The notes: generated by a model not told the origin, from the letters alone. A stretch of DNA of 20,422 nt from Poteriospumella lacustris (GCA_008000375.1 SMOI01000500.1:1-20422), one strand, 5' to 3'; shown: positions 7,221 through 18,072, counted from the stretch's first letter. Program-made: numbers and translations.

Positions 7221-10200
7221 TCACAACGCCATCTCATCCCCGCGCACATTCCGCGTCGCAATCCATCGCACTTTGCCCGTGGCCGGATCACCCACACGTT
7301 GCATGGGCAGCTTCGTGTCATCGAACCCGGCCACCTGCAACAAGGCCTCGAACTGCCCACCATCCCATCGAGACACAGACACAAGACACACAAAAGACAC
7401 AAACACAAGACACACACGAGACACACAAACAGAGCATCAGCACCGTCCACCATCGACAACACCCACCACACCCACCACAACCACGTCTTACCTGCCGATA
7501 CGCTTGACCGCTGACCGTGCGTCCACGTGCCGACATCAACGATGCCATCGCCTCCTGCCCGACGTGGCCTTCGATGTCCCGCATCGTCTCCGCCACATAC
7601 GACGTCAGAAACGTCGACAGCTCCGTCACACCGTGCAACGCGCCCATCACCTCCGGCGGAAACACGTCGGCGACATCGATCGCGGCCACCTTCGACAGCG
7701 CCGCCTTCACCAACAACGTCGACAGTCCAAACGCCAACGGAAACTTCCCTCGCACCGTCTGCAACGTCGAATACGCCTTCTGCACCCACTGGCGAGGCAC
7801 GGTAAACCGTAAACCCGGTTGATCGTCGTCGTAGGCCACGGGTCGACCGTCCACTGGACACACAAACACAATGATCAACTCCTCCGCCACCATCTCCTTC
7901 GGTGCATCTACCATCTCCTTCGGTGCATGCCACACACGGGACCACAGCGACCGTTTCGGTGGCTGAGCTGCTGTCTGCGTTGATGCGGACGCCGCCGCCG
8001 CGGTCGAGGAGGTGTCCATCTCCTTCCAGGCACGATACGGCAGCACGAGGAAACAGTTCGGCACCTTCAACTCGTTCACCACCACGCTGCACTGCATGTG
8101 ATACATACGCCGCATCCATCGTTCCTGCAGCGACGCGGCCCGCTCCTGCCGATCCAACAACTGCGGGATCCCCGCCACCAGCACACTAGGATTGCCTTCG
8201 TGTCGTCGTGCCGCTCGCACGATCGACGGATCGGCCGGGTTCCCGAACACCACGTTCGACAACCGCAAGCGCTCCACGGCGTGGGCATAGCTCTTGCGAT
8301 AGTCCTGCGGAAACACCCGACAGAAGTGGTAAAACTCCTTCGCAAACAACACCGACGCGTAGGCATTGACATTCGTCGCCCAACAGATCACGTACGGCAC
8401 CCCGGCCTGCGACAAGGCCTCGCCCAGATCGTACGACTCACTGAGATTCACCACGACACACGCCACCCCTTGACTACGCACCGCCGCAGTCGTGCCCGCG
8501 GTGCGTGTGGAGGCGAAATCGCCGAGCACCGTCACCAATTCCGTCACCAGCGCCCCAGGACTCGACCGCGCCTCAGCCGCCAACTCCTTAGCAAACGCAT
8601 CGACTGATTCTCGTACCGGTGTATGATCAGCCAGCTTCTCCGAGACCTCGGACGTGAGGTGCACGACGGCGATGTGGCTGTTCGGGATCGAACACTGCTC
8701 ACGAAACACCGTCGCATCCGGAGGACGGCAGTAGATCCGTGTGTCTACCTGCGACGTCACAATGACGCGCACCTCACAGGGCGGAGGGTCCAGAGTGCCT
8801 CGCGCCATCACGTAGACACTTCCCCTTGTCGCGGGGTTGACCACGATGGCTGTCTCCCCTTCAGTGGTCTTCAAGGCGCTCAGGATCGCCTCTTGATGGC
8901 TACGCCGATCGATGCCCAACGTGAACAGGTAAAACAGAAAGTTGTCGTCGCCCAGCAGACGCCGCGCTTGATTCAACCGCTGCCACACCGTATCGTCGTC
9001 ATAGCCCGCCAGCTGCAACGATCGGATATAGGCCCCCACCACAATGGGCTCGATCCCCAAGCCATCCAACTTCGGGTGCAAACAATTGTCCAGACATTGT
9101 GTTTTGTCAGGGTCCCATTCCAGATTGTCTAAGCGCTCGTCAGTCCGCGTCGCATCGAGCCAGACCATCGCTTGTTCGTCGGCGTCGTTCGCGTCGTCTA
9201 CGACCACCGCTGGATACTGATGCACCTCGAACTGGTGCTCATACGACAAGGCCCGCAATACGGTGGCGGTCATCGACTGCAGATACGCCCTGATGTCGAC
9301 AGAGCATCGGATGTAGAGTGCCTGCTTGTCCGCCGACAGACACAGCCAGCACCACACCGAGGGGACCGCCTCGCCTCCATCACCCGCCACCTCAGTTGTC
9401 GCAGGGTCGTCTGTCTCGGTCGCTGCGGCCGCCGGCGTCGAAGCAGTCGCCACTGTCGTCGCTACCACCAACAGACGGGCACAGTAACACCCGAACTGTC
9501 GATGGTACATGAACGTCGGATCGACCGTGCGATAGCACTGCGCATGGTCCCGCACCATCTGCAACAACACCCGATCGACAAACCCGGGATGCGTCTTCTG
9601 CCTCCACGTCACCTCGCAGGTCGTCAGCGCGGCACGCTCAGCGTCTGAACAGGTGGGCGTACCGACACCGTGGTAATGTGTGGCGAGGATGGTGGGGATG
9701 AAGTACCGCGCCTCCTGCCGGAGCGACGTCGTCAGCGGGGACAGGGGCACCAGCAGCTGTAGCTGCACCATGATCTCGACCAACAACGACTGCAGTCGCG
9801 CCGGTTGTCCCCGCCAGAGCATCGACAGCACGTTCTCTCGCAACACCCCCTGGGTATACAGCTTCTTCCAAGACATCGGATACCGTTGCATGATCTCGGA
9901 GTCCTGGGCCAGGGGATGCAAGTGAATGTCGCGGATGATCTGTACAAACTGCAGCACACAGGACACAGGACACAGGACACACAGAACGAACAAGAGACAG
10001 CGTCAGTCATCGCCAACAATCCCACAGAAATGGAGGGGGGGTCACCACCAGACGACTCGACTTACACTGTTCACGAGCCACTGCGGGTTGATCACCAGCA
10101 CATCGGCCAAGCCGGCCTCTTTGAAGTGCAAACACAGCCCCAGGCGATCGTAGTACCGCACCACAGCGTCCACCTTCGTCTGTTGCTCGGCCGGTGTCTC

Positions 10201-13200
10201 GTTGTCCGATAGAAAGCCTTCTTCGCGACACAGCCTCGCCACACTCACTTCCCCATCCTGCAGCGCTGCGTCCGAGACCCGCAGATAATGCTGCTCCCTC
10301 GCCATCGCCGTTATGCGATCGTAGATACGCAGGTACGCCGTCGGTACGCGCTCGTGCACGTACTGTTCGGGGTCGTCCCAGGCAGCTTGATGCAGCACCT
10401 GTCGCAGTTGCTGGATGTTCGACCCATCAGAATGCAAGCAATACACCGGCCAGTAGCAGAACATCTCCACGGGCTTCTTGTCTGCGTCTTCTTCTACGAC
10501 GAACTGTACGAGCCGGGCCCACAGCCCCTCATAGTCCTTCTTCAAACGGGCTGTCAACACCGACGACACGGCTCGCAGGTACTCCATCGTGCAACACGAA
10601 TCGTCCTTGTGGGTGCCCACCAACACCCAGGGTGCTCCGCTCGCGTAGACATCGATCATATCGATCCACGCGAGGACCGCCTCCACAATCGCACCCTTGT
10701 TATCCTCACCGCCGCCGCTGTCTCTCGATAGCGACAGATCGAACACCACCACGTACACACCGTAGCGACTGAAAAACACGTGCTGAAACGACTGGAACGC
10801 CCGCTGGCCCCCGAAGTCCCACACCGAGAACAAGATCGACGGATCTTCGTCGTCCACGTCCACGTCTGGCGGGTCTGACGCAGTGGGCGCATCGCCTGCG
10901 GTGCCCGTTGACGGTTTGGGCTGTTCAGCGGAGTGAGCGATGCGCAGAGTGCCCAGATCCTGCACCTGTGGCATCGCATCGGCAGCCGCGTCTAGAAGAG
11001 GCGTCGATGGCAGCGGTGGTGGAGGGGACGCCTCTTCCGCTGGTGCCTCTGCTGGTGCTGGACTCGTGACTGGCACATCACCATCTGAGCCACCCGACGA
11101 TTCACCGTCACTGTTGATATCTGTGACGACGGCTGGCGATGGATGCATCCCATCCGAATCGTCTTCACCACTGGCCGCTGCCGTAGACGTCGATGGCGCC
11201 TCTTGCTGCATCACCAAGGCCAGTTGTCGCTTCCACTCGATCTGATGCGCACGCTGAACCTCCCCGGCACTCGTCGCCCCAATACCTCTCTTCTGCCACG
11301 TCAAACGCGACGAACGCTCCACCGCGAGGCCCATCTCCTCCAACGTCAGTTGCTGTGGCTGCTGTTGCTGCATACGCACCTCCTCTTGGACCCCGCCTAT
11401 CGTCGACTGATGCTCATGGACAGCCGCCTGTCCCGTCAACGCGCGAAAGAGACTCGTCTTGCCCGCGCCACCATCGCCCAGGAAGTACAACCGCGACCGC
11501 ATCCAAGCGACTTCTCGCGATTGTCGAGCTGTCTCCAGCGCACGGCGGGTCGCATACTCATGGATACGGTTCAGATCGTTGACCACAGAACGGCGACCCA
11601 TTTGTATCGGCATCTGTGCGAGCGTGTCTTCTAATCGTCGGACGGACGCGTCGGTCAGCACGTCAGATACGTCAGTGATACCCAGCCCATGGCGTAAGGA
11701 CATCAACAATCGTCTGACCCTGGCGTAATCATCAGCATCAACGTTCTTCGATGCCGTCAGATACGCCAACAGACCTTCTTCGAAGGAAGAATAGGCCTTT
11801 CTAGATGCAACATACTGAAGAAGAGGTCTTTCGATACCGAGCGAATCATCACCATCCTCATCAATCAGATCTTCGACGAAGTCGTCTACAACCGCCTTCG
11901 AAACATGACCATTGCTTAGAGCAACGGCGACTGAGTCGGGCCGCCGCGCCGGAACAACAGAGCTAAATTTCATAACGCGTAACACTAAACCTTTCATACC
12001 TGTGCCCACATACCATGTCGACAACGGCTGGTTGAACGACGACGCTCCCTTAAACATGCCATCCATGTATGTGACTTGGCCCACATCCCATGTCGACAAC
12101 GGCTGGTTGAACGACGACGCTTCACAAAACATGCCACTCATGTCTGTGACTTGGCCCACATCCCATGTCGACAACGGCTGGTTGAACGACGACGCTCCCA
12201 TAAACATTCTCCACATGTTTGTGACCTGGCCCACATTCCATGTCGACAACGGCTGGTTGAATGACGACGCTTTCCCAAACATGTGACTCATGTTTGTGAC
12301 TTGGCCCACATTCCATGTCGACAACGGCTGGTTGAACAACGACGCTTCACAAAACATGCCACTCATGTCTGTGACTTGGCCCACATCCCATGTCGACAAC
12401 GGCTGGTTGAACGAAGACGCCCCATAAAACATACCCTCCATGTTTGTGACCTGGCCCACATTCCATGTCGACAACGGCTGGTTGAACGACGACGCTCCGT
12501 AAAACATGCTCCTCATGTTTGTGACTTGGCCCACATTCCAGTCGGACAACGGCTGGTTGAACGACGACGCTTCCTCAAACATGCCCTCCATGTTTGTGAC
12601 TTGGCCCACATTCCATGTCGACAACGGCTGGTTGAACAACGGCGCTCCACAAAACATTTCCCTCATATATTTGACTCGGCCCACATTCCATGTCGACAAC
12701 GGCTGGTTGAACGACGACGCTCCGTTAAACATTTCCCTCATGTTTGTGACTTGGCCCACATTCCATGTCGACAACGGCTGGTTGAACGACGACGCTCCGT
12801 TAAACATGCTACCCATATCTGTGACTTGGCCCACATCCCATGTCGATAACGGCTGGTTGAACGACGACGCTCTGTAAAACATTTCCCTCATGGTTGTGAC
12901 CTGGCCCACATCCCATGTCGACAACGGCTGGTTGAACGACGACGCTCCTTCAAACATGCTCCACATGTCTGTGACTTGGCCCACATTCCAGTCGGACAAC
13001 GGCTGGTTGAACGACGACGCTTCCTCAAACATGCCCTCCATGTTTGTGACTTGGCCCACATTCCATGTCGACAACGGCTGGTTGAACAACGGCGCTCCAC
13101 AAAACATTTCCCTCATATATTTGACTCGGCCCACATTCCATGTCGACAACGGCTGGTTGAACGACGACGCTCCGTTAAACATTTCCCTCATGTTTGTGAC

Positions 13201-14145
13201 TTGGCCCACATTCCATGTCGACAACGGCTGGTTGAACGACGACGCTCCGTTAAACATGCTACCCATATCTGTGACTTGGCCCACATCCCATGTCGATAAC
13301 GGCTGGTTGAACGACGACGCTCTGTAAAACATTTCCCTCATGGTTGTGACCTGGCCCACATCCCATGTCGACAACGGCTGGTTGAACGACGACGCTCCTT
13401 CAAACATGCTCCACATGTCTGTGACTTGGCCCACATTCCAGTCGGACAACGGCTGGTTGAACGACGACGCTTCCTCAAACATGCCCTCCATGTTTGTGAC
13501 TTGGCCCACATTCCATGTCGACAACGGCTGGTTGAACAACGGCGCTCCACAAAACATTTCCCTCATATATTTGACTCGGCCCACATTCCATGTCGACAAC
13601 GGCTGGTTGAACGACGACGCTCCGTTAAACATTTCCCTCATGTTTGTGACTTGGCCCACATTCCATGTCGACAACGGCTGGTTGAACGACGACGCTCCGT
13701 TAAACATGCTACCCATATCTGTGACTTGGCCCACATCCCATGTCGATAACGGCTGGTTGAACGACGACGCTCTGTAAAACATTTCCCTCATGGTTGTGAC
13801 CTGGCCCACATCCCATGTCGACAACGGCTGGTTGAACGACGACGCTCCTTCAAACATGCTCCACATGTCTGTGACTTGGCCCACATTCCAGTCGGACAAC
13901 GGCTGGTTGAACGACGACGCTTCCTCAAACATGCCCTCCATGTTTGTGACTTGGCCCACATCCCACTGTGAAATATCCTCGTTAAAGTCTTTCAATCTAA
14001 AAAACAATCGGTTCATGTTGGTCACGGAGCTCGTGTCCCATGAACTGATGTGACCAAGTCGTTGTTCTGCTTCAGGTTGGTTGGTGCACCAAAGACGCAC
14101 AGCGTCACGGATATCCTCATCAGTGCGGATGTGTTTTGCTATCAT
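7221..14145 (-). CDS. ROCO-family GTPase with DUF285/BspA repeats, SAM-like and CHAT-like C-terminus
   Basis: Three exons: 14145-10066, 9948-7492 and 7352-7221, all phase 0, predicted 2222 residues. Domains: N-cap (5-43, IRDAVRLW...WDTSSVTNM); 27 DUF285 repeats of 25 residues (44-718); linker; Roc GTPase with P-loop GDGGAGKTS (890-898), WDFGGQ (1109-1114) and THKD (1178-1181); COR (~1225-1510, with NPQWLVNS at 1353-1360 on the first splice site and YFIPTILA later); SAM-like helices (~1655-1725, ending LGIDRRSHQEAIL); CHAT-like segment (~1790-1910, CVVVNLSESYDLGEAL ... AGVPYVICWATNV ... FYHF); and a tail with VCPVDGRPV near 2055. Roc-COR pairs act as dimerising GTP switches; the repeats presumably bind a ligand. 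An acidic, Ser/Pro/Ala-rich insert of about 170-190 residues lies between G1 and G3. The residue aligned with the CHAT cysteine appears to be Ser1863. No signal peptide is seen, so it is likely cytosolic. Roc-COR is secure, CHAT-like moderate, SAM-like tentative. Confidence 0.85.
7353..7491 (-). other. Intron 2 of the ROCO gene (139 bp)
   Basis: On the minus strand CGGCAG|GTAAGACG opens it and GGTGGGCAG|TTCGAGG closes it. It joins ...QAYRQ to FEALLQVAGF... in phase 0. The 3' half is a TGTGTC-rich pyrimidine/GT tract (plus-strand GACACA repeats at 7370-7435). Without removal the frame reads into low-complexity Cys/Val sequence. The acceptor choice is less certain than the donor. Confidence 0.65.
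9949..10065 (-). other. Intron 1 of the ROCO gene (117 bp)
   Basis: The donor AACAGT|GTAAGTCG and acceptor GTGTGCTGCAG|TTTGTAC restore a continuous COR domain (NPQWLVNS joined to FVQIIRDIH). The tract before the acceptor is a TGTGTCC repeat (plus strand, ~9954-9985). Confidence 0.85.
11992..14016 (-). repeat. 75-bp tandem array encoding 27 DUF285 repeats
   Basis: Each unit is 75 bases (25 codons), with a near-invariant FNQPLSTW core and W(D/N)VGQVT.M. The variable positions are mostly the four or five residues around MF (MEGMFEEA, MWSMFEGA, MREMFYRA and so on), which in a solenoid would map to one face. Confidence 0.9.
12520..13961 (-). repeat. 450-bp higher-order repeat, 3.2 copies, identical by eye
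   Basis: Six 75-bp units form a 450-bp block repeated at 12520, 12970, 13420 and partly at 13870. The anchor GTCGGACAAC recurs at 12541, 12991, 13441 and 13891. Comparing copies 1 and 2 base by base I found no difference, and copy 3 looks the same. Neighbouring 75-bp units outside the block differ at many bases, so the block was amplified recently. It adds whole codons and keeps the frame. Confidence 0.9.
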
Positions 14146-14300
14146 CTTGATGCTGACCCCAAAAAGTTCTCTGAAATAATGGCAGACGGAAAGAATGTTT
14201 TATTTTTAATGGCTTGTTGATTGTTGTGTTTGTTGTTGTGAATAAATATAAACGAAGAGAGCAAAGGAAATCTTTCTCAAAATACATCGTTTCCAGTGCG

Positions 14301-14459
14301 ACCGCGAACATCAGGTTCTGTACATATCACCTGTTGGAACACTGTGTAGTCTGCCAAATCGGTCACGAAACCTCTGTCCGACGGATAGCGTTTCCGACAG
14401 ACGCAGGTTTCGTGACCGATTCGGCATACCACCTATGTAAGTACCTGATGTTCGCGGTT
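14301..14459. repeat. Foldback (interrupted inverted repeat), possible MITE or hairpin
   Basis: Outer arms ACCGCGAACATCAGG (14301-14315) and its complement (14445-14459) enclose inner 22-base arms (14352-14373 with 14405-14426, one mismatch, core TCGGTCACGAAACCT). Pairing continues inward with CTGTC/GACAG almost to the centre near 14388. It lies about 155-315 bases upstream of the ROCO start codon. No target duplication was recognised. Confidence 0.7.
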
Positions 14460-14518
14460 GTACTAAATTTTCTTTTTTTAAATAAGAAAAATCATTGGTC
14501 ACACCACCCCACGTACAT

Positions 14519-14544
14519 ACAATACTGTATATACACAGTATTGT
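14519..14544. repeat. Short palindrome, ACAATACTGT arms
   Basis: Perfect 10-base arms around ATATAC. It could be a regulator site or a weak hairpin; there is no run of T after it, so a bacterial-type terminator does not apply. Confidence 0.5.
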
Positions 14545-15132
14545 GGTAGTCGCGTATCCTTGCTAATGATACTCTCCTCTATTTACACATTATCTACTTT
14601 GCTTGTATGAAAATTGCACAGATCGCAGACCTGGTCGTAAATCTACGTATGTAGGCCTTGTTTGATTTTCGTTCAGATTGTACAACAAATATTAATGAAA
14701 TACAAAGTTGCAATACATAGATCGAAAGATTCTATGATCTGTGTCGTAGGCGAACGGAGATCTGTGACTCTGTGCACCCAGTACAGCAATTGTGCTTGTC
14801 GAGCCAAGGTACCAAGTACTGTACCAAGTATGGAGCACAGAGGAAAAAGAACCAAACTTCACGTGGCGACGTTCATCATTTGCCATTTGACCATTTCAGT
14901 CGGGTCGATCTTTGTCGGCAACGATTGACAATGACGTCAGCACGACAATAGCGATTGGTCGAACCTGTGCGGATGAGATATCCAGACTGCACCAACTGAT
15001 CTGAATCGCTCGGTCAGTCAATGGTGACCATCGCATGGGTCGCGTCTCCGATCGGTTGGTTGCTGTGTAGCCGTGGCACATCCAGGCATGCGCGGTACGC
15101 GCCATCCTATTGAAGGTCGAGGGTTTCCTACA

Positions 15133-15722
15133 GATGTATGGCGAGTGTCAAACACGTCGTGTATGTTCTATATTGCCTCGTCGTACAATTAGCCGTTGGG
15201 TACCTGGGATGTATCGCGAGTGACGGATATGGCAAGCATGTTTTATTTGGCCTCTGCATTCAATCAATACAACTGGGATGTATCGAGCGTTACACGAGCG
15301 ATACATACGCACGACACGTATGGTTTACAAGGCATCGGCAGTCAATCAACCGTTGACCAACTGGGATGTGACAAGGACCACGAAGATGCCATTCGTGGTT
15401 GGTGATGTGACTCCCAGGGCATCGGTTACGGTATCCACTGTGAGGCAGGGTGCCGCGCCTCTAAACGAAGACCTGTCTCGATGGGATGTAAGCAACGTGC
15501 GATCAATGCGGGAGATGTTCTTATGGTGTTCGCGATTCAATCAGCCACTGGACCGTTGGAATGTGTCCAATGTGCGCTGTATGCGACGGATGTTTGCTGA
15601 CTGCCAGCAGTTCAACCAGGCGATTGGCAACTGGTCGGTGGGTCGTGTCGAAGACATGAGCGAGATGTTCTTCGGATGTCCGAAGTTCAATCAGCCGTTG
15701 AGTGGGTGGGATGTGTCGTCCG
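15133..15722 (+). pseudogene. Fragment P: broken DUF285-repeat gene
   Basis: DUF285 repeats are readable on the plus strand from DVWRVSNTSCMFYIASSYN, with an in-frame TAG at the position of the usual FNQ glutamine, then WDVSRVTDMASMFYLASAFNQ. The frame shifts near 15270-15350, and a second frame gives LNEDLSRWDVSNVRSMREMF and three more repeats of the gene B/C last-block type. It has no start and no end: homology stops at 15722 in the middle of WDVSSV, where the inverted-repeat arm begins. Confidence 0.75.
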
Positions 15723-16887
15723 TTTTTCCATAGTTTCTCACTGGAAGCGACGTAGAAAAATGTAGAATTTACTAAATTTCACTTTAATGTTGTTGGGCTA
15801 CCTGTTGATGTGCTTTTCTAACATTTTCTGACGTAATTGATAGTTTTCCAACGGATTGACGGACGAGATGTCCAAGGACATTGTTGTCTTCCGCTCAGTG
15901 CTTTCTGCTCAAGATTGATGAATACTCAAAGAATTTTTGTAAGAATATTAAAATAAAGTGTATAGAAGTATTCCTATGACAAATTTACGCTCCCTAACAT
16001 GAAATCGGGCATACGCAAGGGCGAAAACTACGTGAAAAAGTGCAAGACTTGTGTAGCACTTCATTTTGTTGGTGATGTCAATACTCACCACAACGCATTT
16101 CACGGAAACTATACCCACATGGCCCTTTAACACACTTAAGTAAAGCGTGTGGAATTGAAGTTGTCTGATAAAAAGCAGAAATGGGCATGTACGACCGACT
16201 TTTCTGTGAAGGCAAACACGGCGGAAGTGATCGGACCAAACTGTCAACCCTTACTTCACAGTTGTTTTCAAAACTGTTGCTGAATATAGAGTTCTCTGGA
16301 CGTTGTCGCTGGTCAGGAATATCAATAATATCCAATATCTACACAGTAGATATGTTGGCACAACTGTAGCAACATGGGCATTCTTCTTTCACAACAAGGT
16401 ATTGTTGAAACACTTATCACCATCCAATGACTTCACTCGCTTCAGCTTCCTCCACCACCCTTGCTCCCGACGACCACCCTTACCCCCAACTCACAGATGC
16501 CACGATTCACGGAGCAGTGGCGTTGTGGTCTATCGAACGTCAGCAAGCTCTTGTGGTCTATGGTCCAATCGAAGCCTGGGATGTGAGTGGTGTGACGAAC
16601 ATGTTCCGTTTGCTTGAAGAGCAGAGCGAGTTTAACGACGACATCAGTCGATGGAATGTGAGAAATGTGACGAACATGTCGCATATGTTCTTGGGGACAT
16701 CGTCATTCAATCATCCATTGAACAACTGGAATGTATCCCAGGTGACAAACATGACATCTATGTTTGATCGTGCGTCGTCATTCAATCAGTCGTTGGACAA
16801 CTGGAATGTCTCGCAGGTGACGAATATGTCATCGATGTTTGCTGGTGCATCGTCATTCAACCAGCCGTTGAACAACTGGGATGTGTC
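15721..16887. repeat. Right arm of the ~1.17-kb inverted repeat
   Basis: Matches the reverse complement of 1-1176. It contains the upstream region of gene C and its first 461 bases. Non-coding part 15735-16426: no gene is supported; an AATAAA-containing stretch lies at about 15946-15955 on the plus strand. Confidence 0.85.
16370..16381 (+). promoter_or_regulatory. Shared upstream motif CAACATGGGCAT before gene C
   Basis: The 12-mer ends 45 bases before the ATG of gene C, the same spacing as at gene A. See also 507-518 and 20248-20259. Confidence 0.4.
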
Positions 16888-18053
16888 GCAAGTGAACGAT
16901 ATGTCATTTATGTTTTATGAGGCATTGGTATTCAATCAGCCATTGAACAACTGGAATGTATCGCGAGTTATTGATGTGTCACGAATGTTTGACAATGCAA
17001 CATTCGTTGCGTTTACGTAGACGATGGGCATCCATGAGAGCAACTGACATTGATAATTCCTTTACGAGACCTAGATCTCGTAGTCCGAGTGTGGATTTGG
17101 AGTGTGTGGTCCCCGTGGTAGCTTCTTCTTTTGTGTCAGCGGCATCGCATAGCTCTGCTATATCCACGCCGATGGCGTCTCCGGCAGGGCCTCGGAAGGC
17201 CGCCATGAATAATGTCGACTGGTGCGAAGTACCGTTGTCCTTATTGCTACCCCATCTGTACGATCGCTTGCCCCTTGATCTCTGCCGTGAAGTGGGGCAG
17301 ATGCTTCGGCAGCCGCTCACTGATAGTACGATTCATGAGGCAGCTCGTCAATGGTGTTCGGATGATACCCATCGACAAGTCCGTGCGCAATTTGGGTTGA
17401 TCGAACACTGGGACGTGAGCCAGGTGACCAACATGGATCGACTGTTCTATTACTTGAGCGTCATCGAAGACCTATCTCGATGGGATGTGAGCAACGTACG
17501 ATCGATGCGGGAGATGTTCTCATTCTGTTGGCGATTCAATCAGCCACTGGACCGTTGGAATGTATCCAATGTGCGATGTATGCGACGGATGTTCGAAGGC
17601 TGTGTGGTGTTCAACCAGGCGATTGGTCACTGGTCGGTTGGACGTGTCGAAGACATGAGTGAGATGTTCTCAGACTGTAGCGCGTTCAATCAGTCGTTGA
17701 GTGGGTGGGATGTGTCATCGGTGGTGGACATGCGGGGTATGTTTAGAGGAGCGGGGACGTTCAACCAGGATGTGTCGGGTTGGTCGGTTGGTCGGGTTCG
17801 GAATATGAGCGAAATGTGGCAAGAGGCGAGGTCGTTCAACCAGTCGCTCTCTGAGTGGAATGTGTCGCGAGTGGTGGCCATGGACGGTATGTTTCATAGC
17901 GCAGTATCCTTTGACCAGTCGCTGTCCGAGTGGAATGTAGCAGAGCTGGTGACATGTAGTAGTATAGTGCGAGGGTCAGGGTTCACAGGGTCGTTGCTAA
18001 TGTGGGATGCGGAGTTGGTTGTGAGTGCTGCTGAAACACGGGTCGATATATAG
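16427..18053 (+). pseudogene. Gene C: DUF285/BspA-repeat gene with one frameshift
   Basis: Starts with MTSLASASSTT at the family ATG, then an N-cap and five DUF285 repeats. The frame ends early at 17020 (197 codons). From about 17000 homology continues in another frame to 18053: linker, F-box-like LLPHLYDRLPLDLCREVGQM, second N-cap (LTDSTIHEAARQW) and seven repeats, ending VSAAETRVDI. Against gene D the break is an apparent 11-base deletion just after ATGTTT near 16990. It has two capped arrays where gene B has three. The single lesion suggests recent inactivation, or that only the 197-residue product is made. A ROCO-derived fragment follows directly, as after gene B. Confidence 0.7.
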
Positions 18054-18072
18054 TCTTGACCTCGTGCTGTGT

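Larger units (their letters stand above)
14146..15132. other. Intergenic region upstream of the ROCO gene
   Basis: No gene is supported on either strand. It holds a foldback structure (14301-14459), a short palindrome (14519-14544), a direct repeat GTACCAAGTA (~14810-14830) and A+T-rich DNA at 14190-14260, including a TATATTTA-like string on the minus strand about 95-105 bases before the ROCO ATG, which may be the promoter. Confidence 0.5.

Noticed and set aside
6902-8119. 405-codon minus-strand ORF
   Set aside because: Out of frame with ROCO exon 2, overlaps it, and is Gly/Arg/Trp-rich with no recognisable domain.
7527-9648. Several 90-180 codon plus-strand ORFs opposite ROCO exon 2
   Set aside because: Pro/Arg/His-rich antisense frames typical of GC-rich coding DNA; the minus strand carries COR and CHAT-like motifs.
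12890-13777. Plus-strand ORFs with repeats such as THVDNGWLNDD
   Set aside because: These are antisense shadows of the 75-bp DUF285 array; periodicity keeps the antisense frames open. The minus-strand frame is the one with domain homology.
11992-14016. CRISPR-like regular repeat array
   Set aside because: The 75-bp periodicity has no alternating repeat/unique-spacer structure; it is a coding repeat in an open frame.
14519-14544. Rho-independent terminator
   Set aside because: Bacterial-type hairpin logic does not fit a spliced eukaryotic locus, and no U-tract follows.
14662-14928. 88-codon ORF upstream of the ROCO gene
   Set aside because: No domain, no splice or start context support, and frames on both strands are similarly open by chance.
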